From the NCBI GenBank assembly GCA_012513605.1, contig JAAZBV010000069.1, positions 41,175-105,174 on the forward strand: DNA of 64,000 bases, written 5' to 3'. Within the stretch, counting starts at the first letter, position 1. Each line of letters begins with the position of its first letter. The DNA comes from Desulfatiglans sp. (GTDB lineage Bacteria; Desulfobacterota; DSM-4660; Desulfatiglandales; HGW-15). The position numbers and the translations under genes were made by a program. Below, one piece after another: positions 24,753-34,097 of this stretch. The notes under the pieces are model-generated. The model saw only the letters and a list, made by a program, of their open reading frames with translations. It ran no database searches and was not told the DNA's origin.

Positions 24753-26828
24753 CTAAAAAACCAGCTTTAAATTCACACCACAACCTACACCAGGCATGGG
24801 AAAACCATAGACCTCCTGATATTTCTTATCAAGAATATTGGTGGCGTACACCCTCAAAACTATATTTTTTGTATAGCTATGCTGTAATCCCACATCAACA
24901 GTTATAAAAGAGTCAAGATTCATAACGTTTCCTTCACTCTTTCTTTCACCTATATACCTGATATCAGATGTAAGAAGCGTGTTATTAAACAGGCTGTACC
25001 TTATACCCAGATTTGCCTTATGCTCAGGTGTAATCTTCAGAAGGATTGCCTCTGCAATCAGTTTTGAGCGGTCATAGTCACTTTTTCTGTATGTATAGTT
25101 TCCAAACAATGTCAGGTTATCAAACAGGCTGGCATTAAATTCCACCTCTGTACCATAAAAGGACATGTTATCAATATTAAAGCCATAGGCGCTTGCATTA
25201 TGGAAAACATCACCTGAATTCCCGACAATATAGTTATCAATATCAATATAGTAAAACACAAGTTTCGTATCCACATTACTCATGGGTCGATGAAATATGC
25301 CAAGATCATAATGCCAGCTTGTTTCTTCCTGTATCCCCTCTGGCTGTTCCTCTGAGCCTAAACTGGCCCATGCAGGGCGGTCTCAACACCCTGGGACATG
25401 GTAGTCCCTGTTAACCGACACATATACCTGGGTGTCATCTGTAAACTTGTATGTTAATGTAGACTTTGGCAGTAAAACCCTTGTATAGAGCTTATGTCTG
25501 TAGGCAGGTGTTCCTCTTACATCACTATATGCATATGTAAACTCTCTTACATGTGCGTACCTGAGACCCAGGAATGCGGTTAGCCTGTTGGTAATAGCAA
25601 GGGTGTCCTCAGCATACAGGGCATTCATGCGCCATACATCAGGGGTTGATTTTACCTCCATCCTTCTCTGGTCATAGCCTAAGAGAAGAGAGTTGTTTTC
25701 CCAGTAATCCATCTGCCACTGAAGCCTGCCCCCTATCTGTTTTTCTGCTCTGGCATCCCCTCCGCTGTAAAGCTGCTGGAGCCTGCCAGCGCTTACAGTG
25801 TAGTAATAACTGTCCTCACCGCCAGATGACTCATATATCTGGACCTTCAGTTTTGATCTGTTAAAGGGCTGATCAAAGGATAGATCAAGGTGCTGGGCAT
25901 CTTTATCCTTATAGTTGTCTCCACCGGGGAATGATACTGCACGGTATCTTCTGATTGTGTCAGCATCCTGAGGCACAATAGGATAGTTCGGGTTATAAGC
26001 ATTCGTATAAGTGCTGTTTGGATCGTTCACAACCGCATATCCTGCCTTTAACTGGGAATACTTCACCCCAAGGGTAAGGTACCCTTCAAACGGAAAAAGA
26101 TATGAAACCCTGGCAGAATAATCATACCCCTCATAATCATTATTTAAAAGAAACCCGTCAGAGGTTTTATATCCATAATTAAAAAAATAGGTTAGGTCCT
26201 TAAACCCGCCATCAACAGCTACCCTTGAGGTAAAGGTGTTATACCTTGAGTAATCATTGGTAAAGGTTATCTTGGGTTTTAAGGTCTCCCTGGTGCTACC
26301 CTTTCTGGTAATAATATTGATGATGCCACCCTGTGAATTTTCATACTGTGCGGATGCGGCGCCCCTTATTACCTCTATTTTATCTATGTCGGCGCTGGTC
26401 AGACTTGACCAGTCCACATAGGTATCTGCCCCGGCTGTCGGGCCGGTAATAGTCCTGCCATCAATTGCTATTGTAAACCGGCTGTCATCAAAACCCCTCA
26501 TCATCACAAGCTGCTGAGGGTCTGCCCCTGATGTGCCTCTAAGCACATCAATACCGGTTAAATGTGTGAGTATATCTTCAACACGTTCAACAGCGCCACT
26601 CTTATCAAATGCCTCTATATCGATAATAGTCTTTGTAGGGGTAATATTGACTGCGCCTCCATGAAAGGCAGTAACAATTACCTCGTCCAGTTCAAATTCA
26701 TCTTCCTTTTTTGGGCAATCTCCTCTTTTTTTGCATTCATCATCGTCGAACTGTCCATATGTAAATGGGCATATCAGGGATAACATAATACAAAAAAAGA
26801 AGACCGGTTTTCTAATCCTGCACATCAA
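24753..26828 (-). pseudogene. TonB-dependent receptor interrupted by a single in-frame UGA
   Basis: Two frames (26828-25383 and 25283-24753) are in the same phase, and the 33 codons between them are open except for one TGA at 25383-25385, in the context VPGC-UGA-DRPAWASLG. Read through, the product is about 690 residues: signal peptide (ending PFTYGQ), plug (DEVIVTAF, IDKIEVIRGAASAQYENSQG, GGIINIITRKGS), barrel, and terminal strand NLKLVF. The missing part includes typical receptor sequence (ETSWHYDLGIFHRP). The simplest cause is a point mutation (TGG or CGA to TGA). It is the last gene of the ABC transporter/dehydratase cluster. Confidence 0.85.
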
Positions 26829-26852
26829 TAAAAATCTCCTTTCTTCTTAATC

Positions 26853-27815
26853 CTATTCAGGTAAAAAACTGTAATCAGTTATCTTTTCAACCGGCACCTT
26901 TTCCGGTAAATAACCTATCTTCATCATTATTGCCTGCTGCCTGTACAGGCTCTCCTCGGGCTCTCTGCCATTACTGTATTCCCTGAGAGCCGATTTCATT
27001 GCTACCTCTAACTCAACACCAGTATATTTGGGCAGCCATTTTCTGGCCTTTTCCTCATTAGCCTGAATATACTCAAACGCCTTTATCAGACCCTTTAAAA
27101 AGGCCCTCACCTTTTCAGGGCTTTTCTTCAGGTATTTTTCAGTAAAAAAGAGGCCGCTGAAAACATATCCCGGTATTGCATCATTAAATGATGTCAACAA
27201 CCTACTCGCACCATGCATCTCCAGCATGGTCGCTGTGGGGTCTCAGGCGACTATTACATCCACCCCCTTAGACCTTAATGCTGCCTCATGTTTCATGGCA
27301 TCATCAAGCTTGATACCCTTGATCGCTTTGATATCGTTCTTATCCATGCCGACAGTCTTCAATGTCTCTGAAAGAATCATTGCCGTTGTAATCGTGCCTG
27401 ACTCTGCAATCCTCTTCCCTTTAAGGTCTGCAATGCTGTTTATGTTGCTTTTTTGATCAACATGAAGGCCGCACCTCGTGCCCTTGTGAGCATGCCCGAG
27501 CCATGCTACTACCTTGACCGGTATGTTCTGTAACCCTGCATGAAAGGCCCCGCCAAGATCAAGATGGCCTGCATCAATATCACCATGAAGGGCTGCTGCA
27601 ATTATATTATGCTCACCCACAAGTCTAACGAGCTCCACCTTGATGCCTTCCTTTTCCCAGAGCCCCTCTTCCAGCGCAACATAGAGTGGAAGGTCATCAA
27701 TTCCGCGGCTGTAAGTTATCTTCATGGTCTCGCTGGCGATTGATATGCCTGATGAAAAAATCAGCGCTGCCGAAATAATCGTAATTATTAATCTTGTTAG
27801 TTTTTGCATTTTCAT
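26853..27815 (-). pseudogene. NMT1/SsuA-like ABC substrate-binding protein interrupted by an in-frame UGA
   Basis: The frame 27815-27243 continues in phase after a single TGA (27243-27245) to a true stop at 26853. The context VDVIVA-UGA-DPTATMLEMHG corresponds to the conserved VxxWEP segment of SsuA/ThiY-type binding proteins, so UGA replaces a Trp codon. The N-terminus has a signal peptide and the family opening MKITYSRGIDDLPLYVALEE, then GDIDAGHLDLGGAFHAGL and ADLKGKRIAESG. It would deliver a small organic ligand to the permease and ATPase encoded just upstream. Nonsense mutation is most likely; see findings. Confidence 0.85.
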
Positions 27816-27828
27816 TTCTTAATCCTCT

Positions 27829-27866
27829 TTGAACCTTGCACCTTGAACCCTGAACCTTAAACCTTG
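27829..27866. repeat. 7-bp-period repeat (gaacctt family)
   Basis: Five to six degenerate heptamers: GAACCTT, GCACCTT, GAACCCT, GAACCTT, AAACCTT. Lies between the permease and binding-protein genes of one operon. Confidence 0.6.
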
Positions 27867-27869
27867 TTT

Positions 27870-28637
27870 TTATGCCGATGTCTCCGCAAAGGATGAGTCC
27901 GAATGCCAGGAGAGCAGTTTTTTCTGAAAATATCTTGCTACCCTGTCCAGCCCGACACCCATAAGGGATATCACTATGATCCCGGCAAACATCCTGTCTG
28001 TTGCAAAAACCCTCTGTGCATCTATTACAAGAAAACCTATTCCCGAATCTGCTGCAAGCATCTCCACGCCCACTATTGCAAGCATGGACATGGCCGTTGA
28101 TACCCTCATTCCTGTGATAATCATGGGAAGCGCTGATGGTATGAGCACCATTGTCCATATCTGGCTCCCCTTTGCGCCAAGGGATCTGGCTGCCTGTATA
28201 AGCCTTGAATCAACACCCCTAATGCCTGCTATAGTATTGAGAACAATCGGGAAAAAGCATGCCTTAACAATGATTACGGTCTTTGAGCCGTTTCCTATCC
28301 CGAACCAGACAAACATGATGGGCACAAGGGCAAATGTTGATATTGGTCTTATCAGCTCTATGAGGGGATCAAAGATCACTTCACATACCCTTGACCATGC
28401 CACAAGAAGACCGATGGCAAGCCCTAAAATCGCGGCTATAATGTACCCGGAGATTGCACGGAGAACGCTTATCCCGATGTGGGGGAATATCTCTCCCGAT
28501 ATGATCATTCCCCATAAAGATTTAAGCATAATGCTCGGGGCCGGGAAAAAAAAGGGGTCAATATATCCGCTCCTGCCTATGATCTCCAGGATCACAAACA
28601 GGCTAATGGGAGATATGAATATGTAATATTTACGCAT
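27870..28637 (-). CDS. ABC transporter permease, SsuC/TauC type
   Basis: The start is placed at the ATG at 28637, where the first membrane helix begins (YYIFISPISLFVILEII); the open frame extends 20 codons upstream through repeat DNA. The 255-residue product has six helices and the EAA loop (AARSLGAKGSQIWTMVLIPS) that contacts the ATPase. It forms the channel of the SsuABC-like importer with the ATPase at 28736 and the damaged binding protein at 26853. Confidence 0.9.
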   Translation of the reverse strand: MRKYYIFISPISLFVILEIIGRSGYIDPFFFPAPSIMLKSLWGMIISGEIFPHIGISVLRAISGYIIAAILGLAIGLLVAWSRVCEVIFDPLIELIRPISTFALVPIMFVWFGIGNGSKTVIIVKACFFPIVLNTIAGIRGVDSRLIQAARSLGAKGSQIWTMVLIPSALPMIITGMRVSTAMSMLAIVGVEMLAADSGIGFLVIDAQRVFATDRMFAGIIVISLMGVGLDRVARYFQKKLLSWHSDSSFAETSA

Positions 28638-28649
28638 AATAAAATAATG

Positions 28650-28717
28650 GTCTAAGGTTTGAGGTATGCGGTCTGAGGTGAAAAAACCTGAAACCAAAAA
28701 CCGTATACCTTGAACCG
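28650..28717. repeat. 7-bp-period inverted repeat
   Basis: The left half is built from GTCTAAG/GTTTGAG/GTATGCG/GTCTGAG heptamers; the right half (CCTGAAACCAAAAACCGTATAC, CTTGAACC) is its degenerate reverse complement, separated by an A-run. It fills the gap between ATPase and permease genes and covers the upstream in-frame extension of the permease. Confidence 0.6.
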
Positions 28718-28735
28718 ATTTTTATAAGGCCTCCA

Positions 28736-29500
28736 TCAACTGTTTTCTAAATTCACTTCGCTCCAGATAATTTTCCTCATCGCCTTTTCATACTCTTTGA
28801 ACTCAGGCAGAAAAATAGTCTCCCTTGACCTTGGCCTGGGTAGATCTATCCTGATATCAGATATTATCCTCCCTGGCCTGTTGCTCATTATCACTACACG
28901 GTCTGACAGAAACACCGCCTCTGAAATACTGTGTGTAACAAACAGTACTGTGCATTCTGTTGTCTGCCACACACGTAAAAGCTCTGCCTGGAGCATCTCC
29001 CTTGTCAGCGCATCAAGCGCGCCAAAGGGCTCATCCATGAGCAACACATCAGGTCTGTTTGCAAGCGCCCTTGCAATAGCTACCCTCTGCTTCATCCCCC
29101 CGCTCAGTTCATGGGGATACTGGTTTTCAAAGCCTTCAAGCCCTATAAGGCTTATATATTTATCGCTTATCTTTTTACGTTCTTCCGCTGTAACGCCATT
29201 TACCTTTGGCCCGAATTCGATATTTTTTCGCACTGTCTGCCACGGAAACAGCAGATATTCCTGAAAGACAATTGCCCTTTTGGGGTCTGGCCCTTTTACC
29301 GCTTCACTATCGCATGTGATTTTTCCGGATGTGAGGTTTTCAAGCCCTGCAACAAGAAGAAGGAATGTGGATTTTCCGCACCCGCTCGGGCCGATAATGG
29401 ATACAAATTCATTGTCAGCCACATGAAGATCAAAGTTTTCAAGTGCAACAACCCTTTTTCTCTTATTGAATACCTTTGATGCCCCTCTTGCTTCTATCAA
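28736..29500 (-). CDS. ABC transporter ATPase, SsuB/TauB type
   Basis: The 254-residue product has Walker A (GPSGCGKSTFLLLVAGLENL), the Q-loop (VFQEYLLFPW), signature LSGGMKQRVAIARAL, Walker B (VLLMDEPFGALDALTRE) and the H-loop (FVTHSISEAVFLSDR). The start is TTG at 29500, 7 bases after the preceding stop, with GGGAGA inside the end of the upstream gene acting as ribosome binding site, so translation is coupled. It powers import of a small organic ion or aromatic compound together with the adjoining permease. Confidence 0.93.
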   Translation of the reverse strand: MIEARGASKVFNKRKRVVALENFDLHVADNEFVSIIGPSGCGKSTFLLLVAGLENLTSGKITCDSEAVKGPDPKRAIVFQEYLLFPWQTVRKNIEFGPKVNGVTAEERKKISDKYISLIGLEGFENQYPHELSGGMKQRVAIARALANRPDVLLMDEPFGALDALTREMLQAELLRVWQTTECTVLFVTHSISEAVFLSDRVVIMSNRPGRIISDIRIDLPRPRSRETIFLPEFKEYEKAMRKIIWSEVNLENS

Positions 29501-29507
29501 CGCTAAA

Positions 29508-30662
29508 CTATCTCCCTGCCATTATCTGCTCAATAAAACTCTCTATACGAAGCCTCAACTGCCCCACATCAGACTGGGAGTAATCGGTAACAATATGTAA
29601 GAAAGGAAGGCCGTATTTTCCCTTTACGATTTCACCCACACGGTATGACTCTATATTGAATGTGTGGCATGACTGCCAAGTGAGGTCAATTACACCATCT
29701 ATGTTGAATTCCTTTATAAGATATTCGATGTCGTCAAATCTCTGATTGTTCGGGGTCATGCATGAGCAGGTTACCCTTAAATACCTGTCTGCGATCGCAT
29801 CAAGCGGGTGTTGATCGGTATCTATAGGGTCCATGAGCCTTGTATAACCGCCGCAACCCTCCTGGCACACAACAACACCCCCCAACTCCTCCACAAGCCT
29901 TAATACCTTGTCGCATCCAAGGCTGTTACCCAGGCCTGTCCAGAGGATCCTTGGCCGCTCCTTTCCACAGGCATATTCCTTGTTCTCTACCCTTTGTTTA
30001 AGTGCGTTAAGAACAGACTCCATCTGTTTCAGGTATGATCCCCTGTCAACAGAGTAGCTCATCTTTGTTGAGAGAGAGACAAGATCGAGCCCCATTATGG
30101 GAGGCGGCGAGGCTTTTCTGCATTCATGGATCTCTCTTAAAACTTCACGCTCCCGGTTTCCCTGTTCAATGGCCGCAGAGAGGGCATCATCTGTTATCTT
30201 TGTATCAAGCTGATATTCAATGAATTCCTTCATCTTCCTGACCTCATCACGCCAGTGTGCCTTTGCTTCCGGGTCATCCGGTTTTTGCGGAAGGTCCATG
30301 ATATGCATCGGCTTGTATCTTCCAAGCAGCTCATACATCTTTTTCCTGCCGTCACAGGTGGTTTCTCCAACAAGGCAATCAGCAAGCGGAAAAATCGGGC
30401 AGGAGTTATTAATGGCACGACCAAAGGTTGCCTTTACCATAGGGCATTGGTCAGCAGGCAATACCTGTTCTGCTGCCTCTATGGGGCCTTCGGTTGTCCC
30501 GCATAAGCCAACGGTTATTGCCCCTGCTGCCCATACAATCTCTCTGGGAAAATATGAACAGAGGGAACCCACAACCTTTTTACCCTCATCCTTTGTCATC
30601 TCAAGCTGCATGGCAAAATCGGTCTTAACCTCTTCAATCTTTTCTTTAACAGTCAGCTCCAT
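29508..30662 (-). CDS. 2-hydroxyacyl-CoA dehydratase-family / double-cubane-like iron-sulfur protein
   Basis: The 384-residue product follows the HgdB/DCCP plan: VVGSLCSYFPREIVWAAGA, DQCPMVKATFGRA, the cysteine cluster SCPIFPLADCLVGETTCDGR, QEGCGGYTR, TCSCMTPNNQRFDD and TWQSCHTFNIE. These Cys positions parallel those of the DCCP-like protein at 47784. Family members carry iron-sulfur clusters and, after activation by an ATP-dependent activase, perform low-potential reductions. ATG 30662 has AAGGAGA upstream. It heads the ABC transporter/TonB operon, so it probably acts on the imported compound (inference). It has no activase of its own nearby; the one at 49255 could serve. Confidence 0.88.
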   Translation of the reverse strand: MELTVKEKIEEVKTDFAMQLEMTKDEGKKVVGSLCSYFPREIVWAAGAITVGLCGTTEGPIEAAEQVLPADQCPMVKATFGRAINNSCPIFPLADCLVGETTCDGRKKMYELLGRYKPMHIMDLPQKPDDPEAKAHWRDEVRKMKEFIEYQLDTKITDDALSAAIEQGNREREVLREIHECRKASPPPIMGLDLVSLSTKMSYSVDRGSYLKQMESVLNALKQRVENKEYACGKERPRILWTGLGNSLGCDKVLRLVEELGGVVVCQEGCGGYTRLMDPIDTDQHPLDAIADRYLRVTCSCMTPNNQRFDDIEYLIKEFNIDGVIDLTWQSCHTFNIESYRVGEIVKGKYGLPFLHIVTDYSQSDVGQLRLRIESFIEQIMAGR

Positions 30663-30684
30663 AGACTATCTCCTTTCCGGCGGG

Positions 30685-30713
30685 ACATTATGTTGCCTTG
30701 TTCTGTAAGTCAA
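30685..30713 (-). promoter_or_regulatory. promoter of the dehydratase-ABC operon
   Basis: Minus strand TTGACT (30708-30713), 17-bp spacer, TAATGT (30685-30690). The -35 box is part of AAGTCAAACTGG, which is repeated in inverted orientation at 30844-30855 in the facing promoter. Confidence 0.6.
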
Positions 30714-30808
30714 ACTGGAAAAACCTATTAAATGCAGCTTTATATTAGGAAATGCCTATAATGGTCATATAACTGTCATTTTCAGCGTTTTTTCAAATGA
30801 TTATCGGA

Positions 30809-30830
30809 ATATCCGATTATAATCGAATAT
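30809..30830. promoter_or_regulatory. 22-bp palindrome in divergent promoter region
   Basis: ATATcCGATTATAATCGaATAT, perfect over the inner 12 bp (CGATTATAATCG, 30814-30825) and broken only at one symmetric pair. A second CGGA-ATA-TCCG repeat overlaps its left side. Midway between the divergent dehydratase-ABC operon and the porin gene, it is a good operator candidate for one regulator of both. Confidence 0.55.
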
Positions 30831-30848
30831 ATTATAGTGTAAACCAGT

Positions 30849-30877
30849 TTGACTTCAGGAATTCAAGGCTATATGCA
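30849..30877 (+). promoter_or_regulatory. promoter of the porin-selenium operon
   Basis: TTGACT (30849-30854), 17-bp spacer, weak -10 TATGCA (30872-30877). Mirror image of the minus-strand promoter at 30685-30713. Confidence 0.45.
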
Positions 30878-30956
30878 TCTTATGCACATTTTCAGTTGTT
30901 GTTAATTTGCATAAAAATCACAATAAATATTTAATTGATCAGGCTGGAGGGGAAAA

Positions 30957-32174
30957 ATGATCAGATATTTAAGTTTGGTAAAAGGGTTACTATTTTTTCT
31001 ATTATTAGCAGTATGCTGTAATGCTTATGCGGAAGGTTCATTCCGGGATTCAATAAAAAATGGCAAGGCCAATGGCGAATTAAAGGTATGGTATCAGACC
31101 AATGATAAATCAACAGGTGGCCACGACCTTTTTGACAAGGAAAACAGCATATTTGATGCAGGCCTTAATATTGGCTATACAACATCACCATGGTACGGGT
31201 TTGCTGCGGCTGTCAATTTTTATGCGGTTGATGACCTTGGGGCAAACGGCGATATAGCCAACAACAGCGCCCACAGGATAGACGCGAGCGAATCTGTGGC
31301 ATGGCTTGGGGAGGCATATATCTCCTATAATAAAGGGAAAAGCACGGTAAAGGCAGGCAGGCAGAATATAAAGTCACCCCTTATTAACAGTGATGACTGG
31401 GCCGTGTTTCCTAACAGCTTTGAGGCCCTGTGGTTTCAGAACAAGGACATTAAAGACACCAGAATAACCGCCGCATATGTTACAAAAGAGAGGAAAATTA
31501 AGAGCGATTCATTTGAAGACTTTGCAGGTGATAATGGCAGCCTTATGATAGGCGCAGAAAACAAGACCATCCCGGGCCTCACATTGAGCGGCTATTATTA
31601 TCATATCAGGAGTGCATCAGATATTGACTCCCTCTATTTTGAGGCCGCAGGTAAGATAAAGGCAGTAAATATTGCGGGTCAGTATCTCTATTTTAACCCT
31701 GATGCGCCCGGCTCTGATGAGACAAATGCCTTTGGATTTTTAGTTTCATCAAAGATAGGCATGTTTGACCTCTCAGGCGCATTCACCAGCGTTGGCAAGG
31801 GTACAATGATGGCAGCAAGATTTTCAGATAACGGCTGCAAGACACCTCTCTTTACCCAGACAATCAGCGGTGATGGTGATATCGCAGGGGCAACAGATAC
31901 TGATTCTATTAAACTTACAGCCGGTATTACCCCTGTTGAAAAGCTTACATTAAGCCTCTCATACGGATACTATGATCATGGAAACTCATCATCAGCCAGC
32001 CCCGGCAATGAATCTAAATCAATAGAGCTCACTGCAAAATATACAGGCTTTGAAAATATCACCCTGTTTGCCGCCATTGTAAACTCGGATCATAATGGTG
32101 TAGGCGGCTGGAAGGGGGCCACACCCTCGGATGATCTGAATACCTTCAGGGTATGGGCGAGCTATAAGTTCTAA
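30957..32174 (+). CDS. outer-membrane porin (OprD/MOMP-like)
   Basis: The 405-residue product has a signal peptide (LLFFLLLAVCCNAYAEG) and a beta-barrel pattern ending in an aromatic strand (TFRVWASYKF). The early block IKNGKANGELKVWYQTND and the AGRQNIKSPLINSDDWAVFP loop are typical of OprD/Campylobacter MOMP-type porins. GGAGGG precedes the start. It is 41 bp upstream of YedE, so it may admit selenium oxyanions or another substrate of the operon; the ligand is not visible in the sequence. Confidence 0.85.
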   Translation: MIRYLSLVKGLLFFLLLAVCCNAYAEGSFRDSIKNGKANGELKVWYQTNDKSTGGHDLFDKENSIFDAGLNIGYTTSPWYGFAAAVNFYAVDDLGANGDIANNSAHRIDASESVAWLGEAYISYNKGKSTVKAGRQNIKSPLINSDDWAVFPNSFEALWFQNKDIKDTRITAAYVTKERKIKSDSFEDFAGDNGSLMIGAENKTIPGLTLSGYYYHIRSASDIDSLYFEAAGKIKAVNIAGQYLYFNPDAPGSDETNAFGFLVSSKIGMFDLSGAFTSVGKGTMMAARFSDNGCKTPLFTQTISGDGDIAGATDTDSIKLTAGITPVEKLTLSLSYGYYDHGNSSSASPGNESKSIELTAKYTGFENITLFAAIVNSDHNGVGGWKGATPSDDLNTFRVWASYKF

Positions 32175-32215
32175 TAATACAGAGGTTATCAACCTATAAC
32201 AGGAGAGGGATAATC

Positions 32216-33304
32216 ATGACACAGTTAAAAAATTTCTTTTCAACAAGATGGGGGATCATTGGCGTCGGTGCCTTTATTGGTGTATTTGCGGCGCTCCTCA
32301 CAAAATGGGGAAACCCCGGCAACATGGGTATATGCGTTGCCTGTTTTAACCGTGATATTGCCGGCGCTGTCGGCCTTCACAGGGCAGATGTTGTACAGTA
32401 CATGAGGCCTGAGATCATAGGGTTTGTTATAGGTTCATTTATTGCTGCCCTTGCCTTTGGCGAATTCAAGGCAAGGGCAGGCTCTGCCCCTATTGTAAGA
32501 TTTTTCCTGGGGGCATTTGCCATGATAGGCGCGCTTGTCTTCCTGGGCTGCCCCTGGAGGGCAATCCTGAGACTTGCGGGTGGTGACTGGAATGCTATCC
32601 TGGGCATATGCGGGCTTGTATTGGGCATATGGATCGGCACACTTTTTCTCAAAAAGGGTTTTAACCTTGGCAAAAGCCAGAAGACACATACATCAGTTGG
32701 TCTGCTTATGCCCATACTTATGATTGGCTTTCTGGTACTCATGCTCCTCTTCCCTCAGGTGGAGGGAGAGGCCAAAAGCGGGGTGCTCTTTTACAGCGTA
32801 AAGGGGCCGGGCTCCATGCATGCACCCCTTCTTATCGCTCTTATAATCGGCCTTGCGGTCGGGTTTCTTGCCCAGAGGAGCAGGTTTTGCACAATGGGGG
32901 CATTCAGGGATTTAATACTTTTCAAAGAGGTGCATCTTTTACTGGGAGTCATATCCCTCTTTGTAGCCGCATTTATTATTAACCTTATTGTGGGCCAGTT
33001 TAAGCCAGGGTTTGAGGGACAACCTGTAGCTCACACAATGTATTTCTGGAACTTTGCAGGCATGACACTCTCAGGGCTGGCATTTGCCCTTGCTGGCGGC
33101 TGCCCTGGCAGGCAGGTTTTCCTGTCCGGTGAGGGTGATGGTGATGCGGCTGTCTTTGTAATGGGTATGATCACAGGTGCGGCGTTTAGCCACAATTTCA
33201 CTCTGGCTAGCTCTGCTACTGGCATCGGCACATATGGCGCCGCAGCAGTGATCACTGGATTATTAGTATGCCTGTTTATTGGCTTTACAATGAGGACAAA
33301 ATAG
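32216..33304 (+). CDS. yedE: YedE-family putative selenium transporter
   Basis: The 362-residue protein has about ten membrane segments in two YeeE/YedE-type halves: GNMGICVACFNRDIAGAVGL in the first and LAQRSRFCTMGAFRDLIL plus LAGGCPGRQVFLSGEGDGD in the second, with conserved Cys in each, as in the selenium-linked YedE subfamily (recalled as TIGR04112). It is thought to import selenium, and its neighbour in such clusters is YedF, present 20 bp downstream. Good context for selenium-dependent molybdenum hydroxylase. Confidence 0.92.
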   Translation: MTQLKNFFSTRWGIIGVGAFIGVFAALLTKWGNPGNMGICVACFNRDIAGAVGLHRADVVQYMRPEIIGFVIGSFIAALAFGEFKARAGSAPIVRFFLGAFAMIGALVFLGCPWRAILRLAGGDWNAILGICGLVLGIWIGTLFLKKGFNLGKSQKTHTSVGLLMPILMIGFLVLMLLFPQVEGEAKSGVLFYSVKGPGSMHAPLLIALIIGLAVGFLAQRSRFCTMGAFRDLILFKEVHLLLGVISLFVAAFIINLIVGQFKPGFEGQPVAHTMYFWNFAGMTLSGLAFALAGGCPGRQVFLSGEGDGDAAVFVMGMITGAAFSHNFTLASSATGIGTYGAAAVITGLLVCLFIGFTMRTK

Positions 33305-33324
33305 GTAAAAAAGAGGGAGGCATT

Positions 33325-33543
33325 ATGGAAAAAGTTATTGATGCAAGAGGGCTGAGCTGCCCCCAGCCGGTAATTTTGACACTTGACACCATAAAGAATC
33401 TGGATAAGGGCGAGCTGCAAATACTGGTTGATACTGACACAGCAAAGGAGAATGTTATCAGGGCCGCAGGCAGCAAGGGCTGGCAGGCAAAGGATATAAA
33501 AGAGGAAGACGATGCCTACAGGATAGTGATAACAAAAGATTAG
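33325..33543 (+). CDS. yedF: TusA/YedF-like sulfur or selenium carrier
   Basis: The ATG at 33325 follows GAGGGAGG and gives a 72-residue single-domain TusA fold: KVIDARGLSCPQPVILTLD with the catalytic Cys in the CPQP motif, ending VITKD. Full YedF proteins carry a second domain; here that part is absent or supplied by the next gene. Position directly after YedE points to selenium trafficking and not tRNA thiolation. Confidence 0.9.
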   Translation: MEKVIDARGLSCPQPVILTLDTIKNLDKGELQILVDTDTAKENVIRAAGSKGWQAKDIKEEDDAYRIVITKD

Positions 33544-33545
33544 AG

Positions 33546-34097
33546 TTGACTGTTTTTGATTCCATTAAAAGGATATTTTCAGGTAAAGACCCTGCTTCCG
33601 GTAAAGATAGCGGATTCTTTCTGTTTGATAATACCAGTGAGGTCATACGCGCTGAAAAGATTCTGAAACAAAACGGGTGGCGGATCAGGGTTATGGGTCC
33701 GCCCCCTGAAATCAGAAAGGGTTGCGACCTTGTCATAGAATTCCCTCTTATGGAGGGGCTTAATGCATTGAGGCTCCTCAATGATGCAGGCCTTACCCCC
33801 ATAGATATTGTGCCTGTAAAAAGCCCTCTTCTCAAACCTGTTGACCTTTATCATACAAAGGATTTTGGCAGATATCTTATGGTAAGGGCAGCCAATATGA
33901 AGCTCACCATTGATAAAGATTCTCTTATTATAGTCAATGTCTCAGGGGGAGGCTGCCCTGATGTGCCATATCTCGCAAAAGAGATGGTGGGAAAGCACCT
34001 TAAAGATGCACCTGACCCTGAGGATATGGGACATACGCTTTGCGGGTATGCGCTCAAACTTGCCTACGAGGAGATTAAAAAGCGATGCTTGCTGTAG
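33546..34097 (+). CDS. DUF3343-like selenium-cluster protein
   Basis: The start is TTG at 33546, 3 bases after the YedF stop. The N-terminal half (FFLFDNTSEVIRAEKILKQN, then VMGPPPEIRKGCDLVIEFPL) fits the DUF3343 putative Se/S carrier fold with its conserved Cys (C in RKGCDL). The C-terminal half contains GGGCPDVPYLAKEMVGK and GHTLCGYALKLAYEE, with two more Cys, and I do not recognise it. In other genomes DUF3343 genes travel with YedE, YedF and selenium-dependent molybdenum hydroxylases. Product 183 residues. Confidence 0.75.
   Translation: MTVFDSIKRIFSGKDPASGKDSGFFLFDNTSEVIRAEKILKQNGWRIRVMGPPPEIRKGCDLVIEFPLMEGLNALRLLNDAGLTPIDIVPVKSPLLKPVDLYHTKDFGRYLMVRAANMKLTIDKDSLIIVNVSGGGCPDVPYLAKEMVGKHLKDAPDPEDMGHTLCGYALKLAYEEIKKRCLL

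Noticed and set aside
24753..27815. Genome-wide UGA reassignment to Trp or Gly.
   Set aside because: UGA is the evident stop of several intact genes here (for example mtnA, where TGA abuts the next ATG), so only local recoding or mutation is possible.
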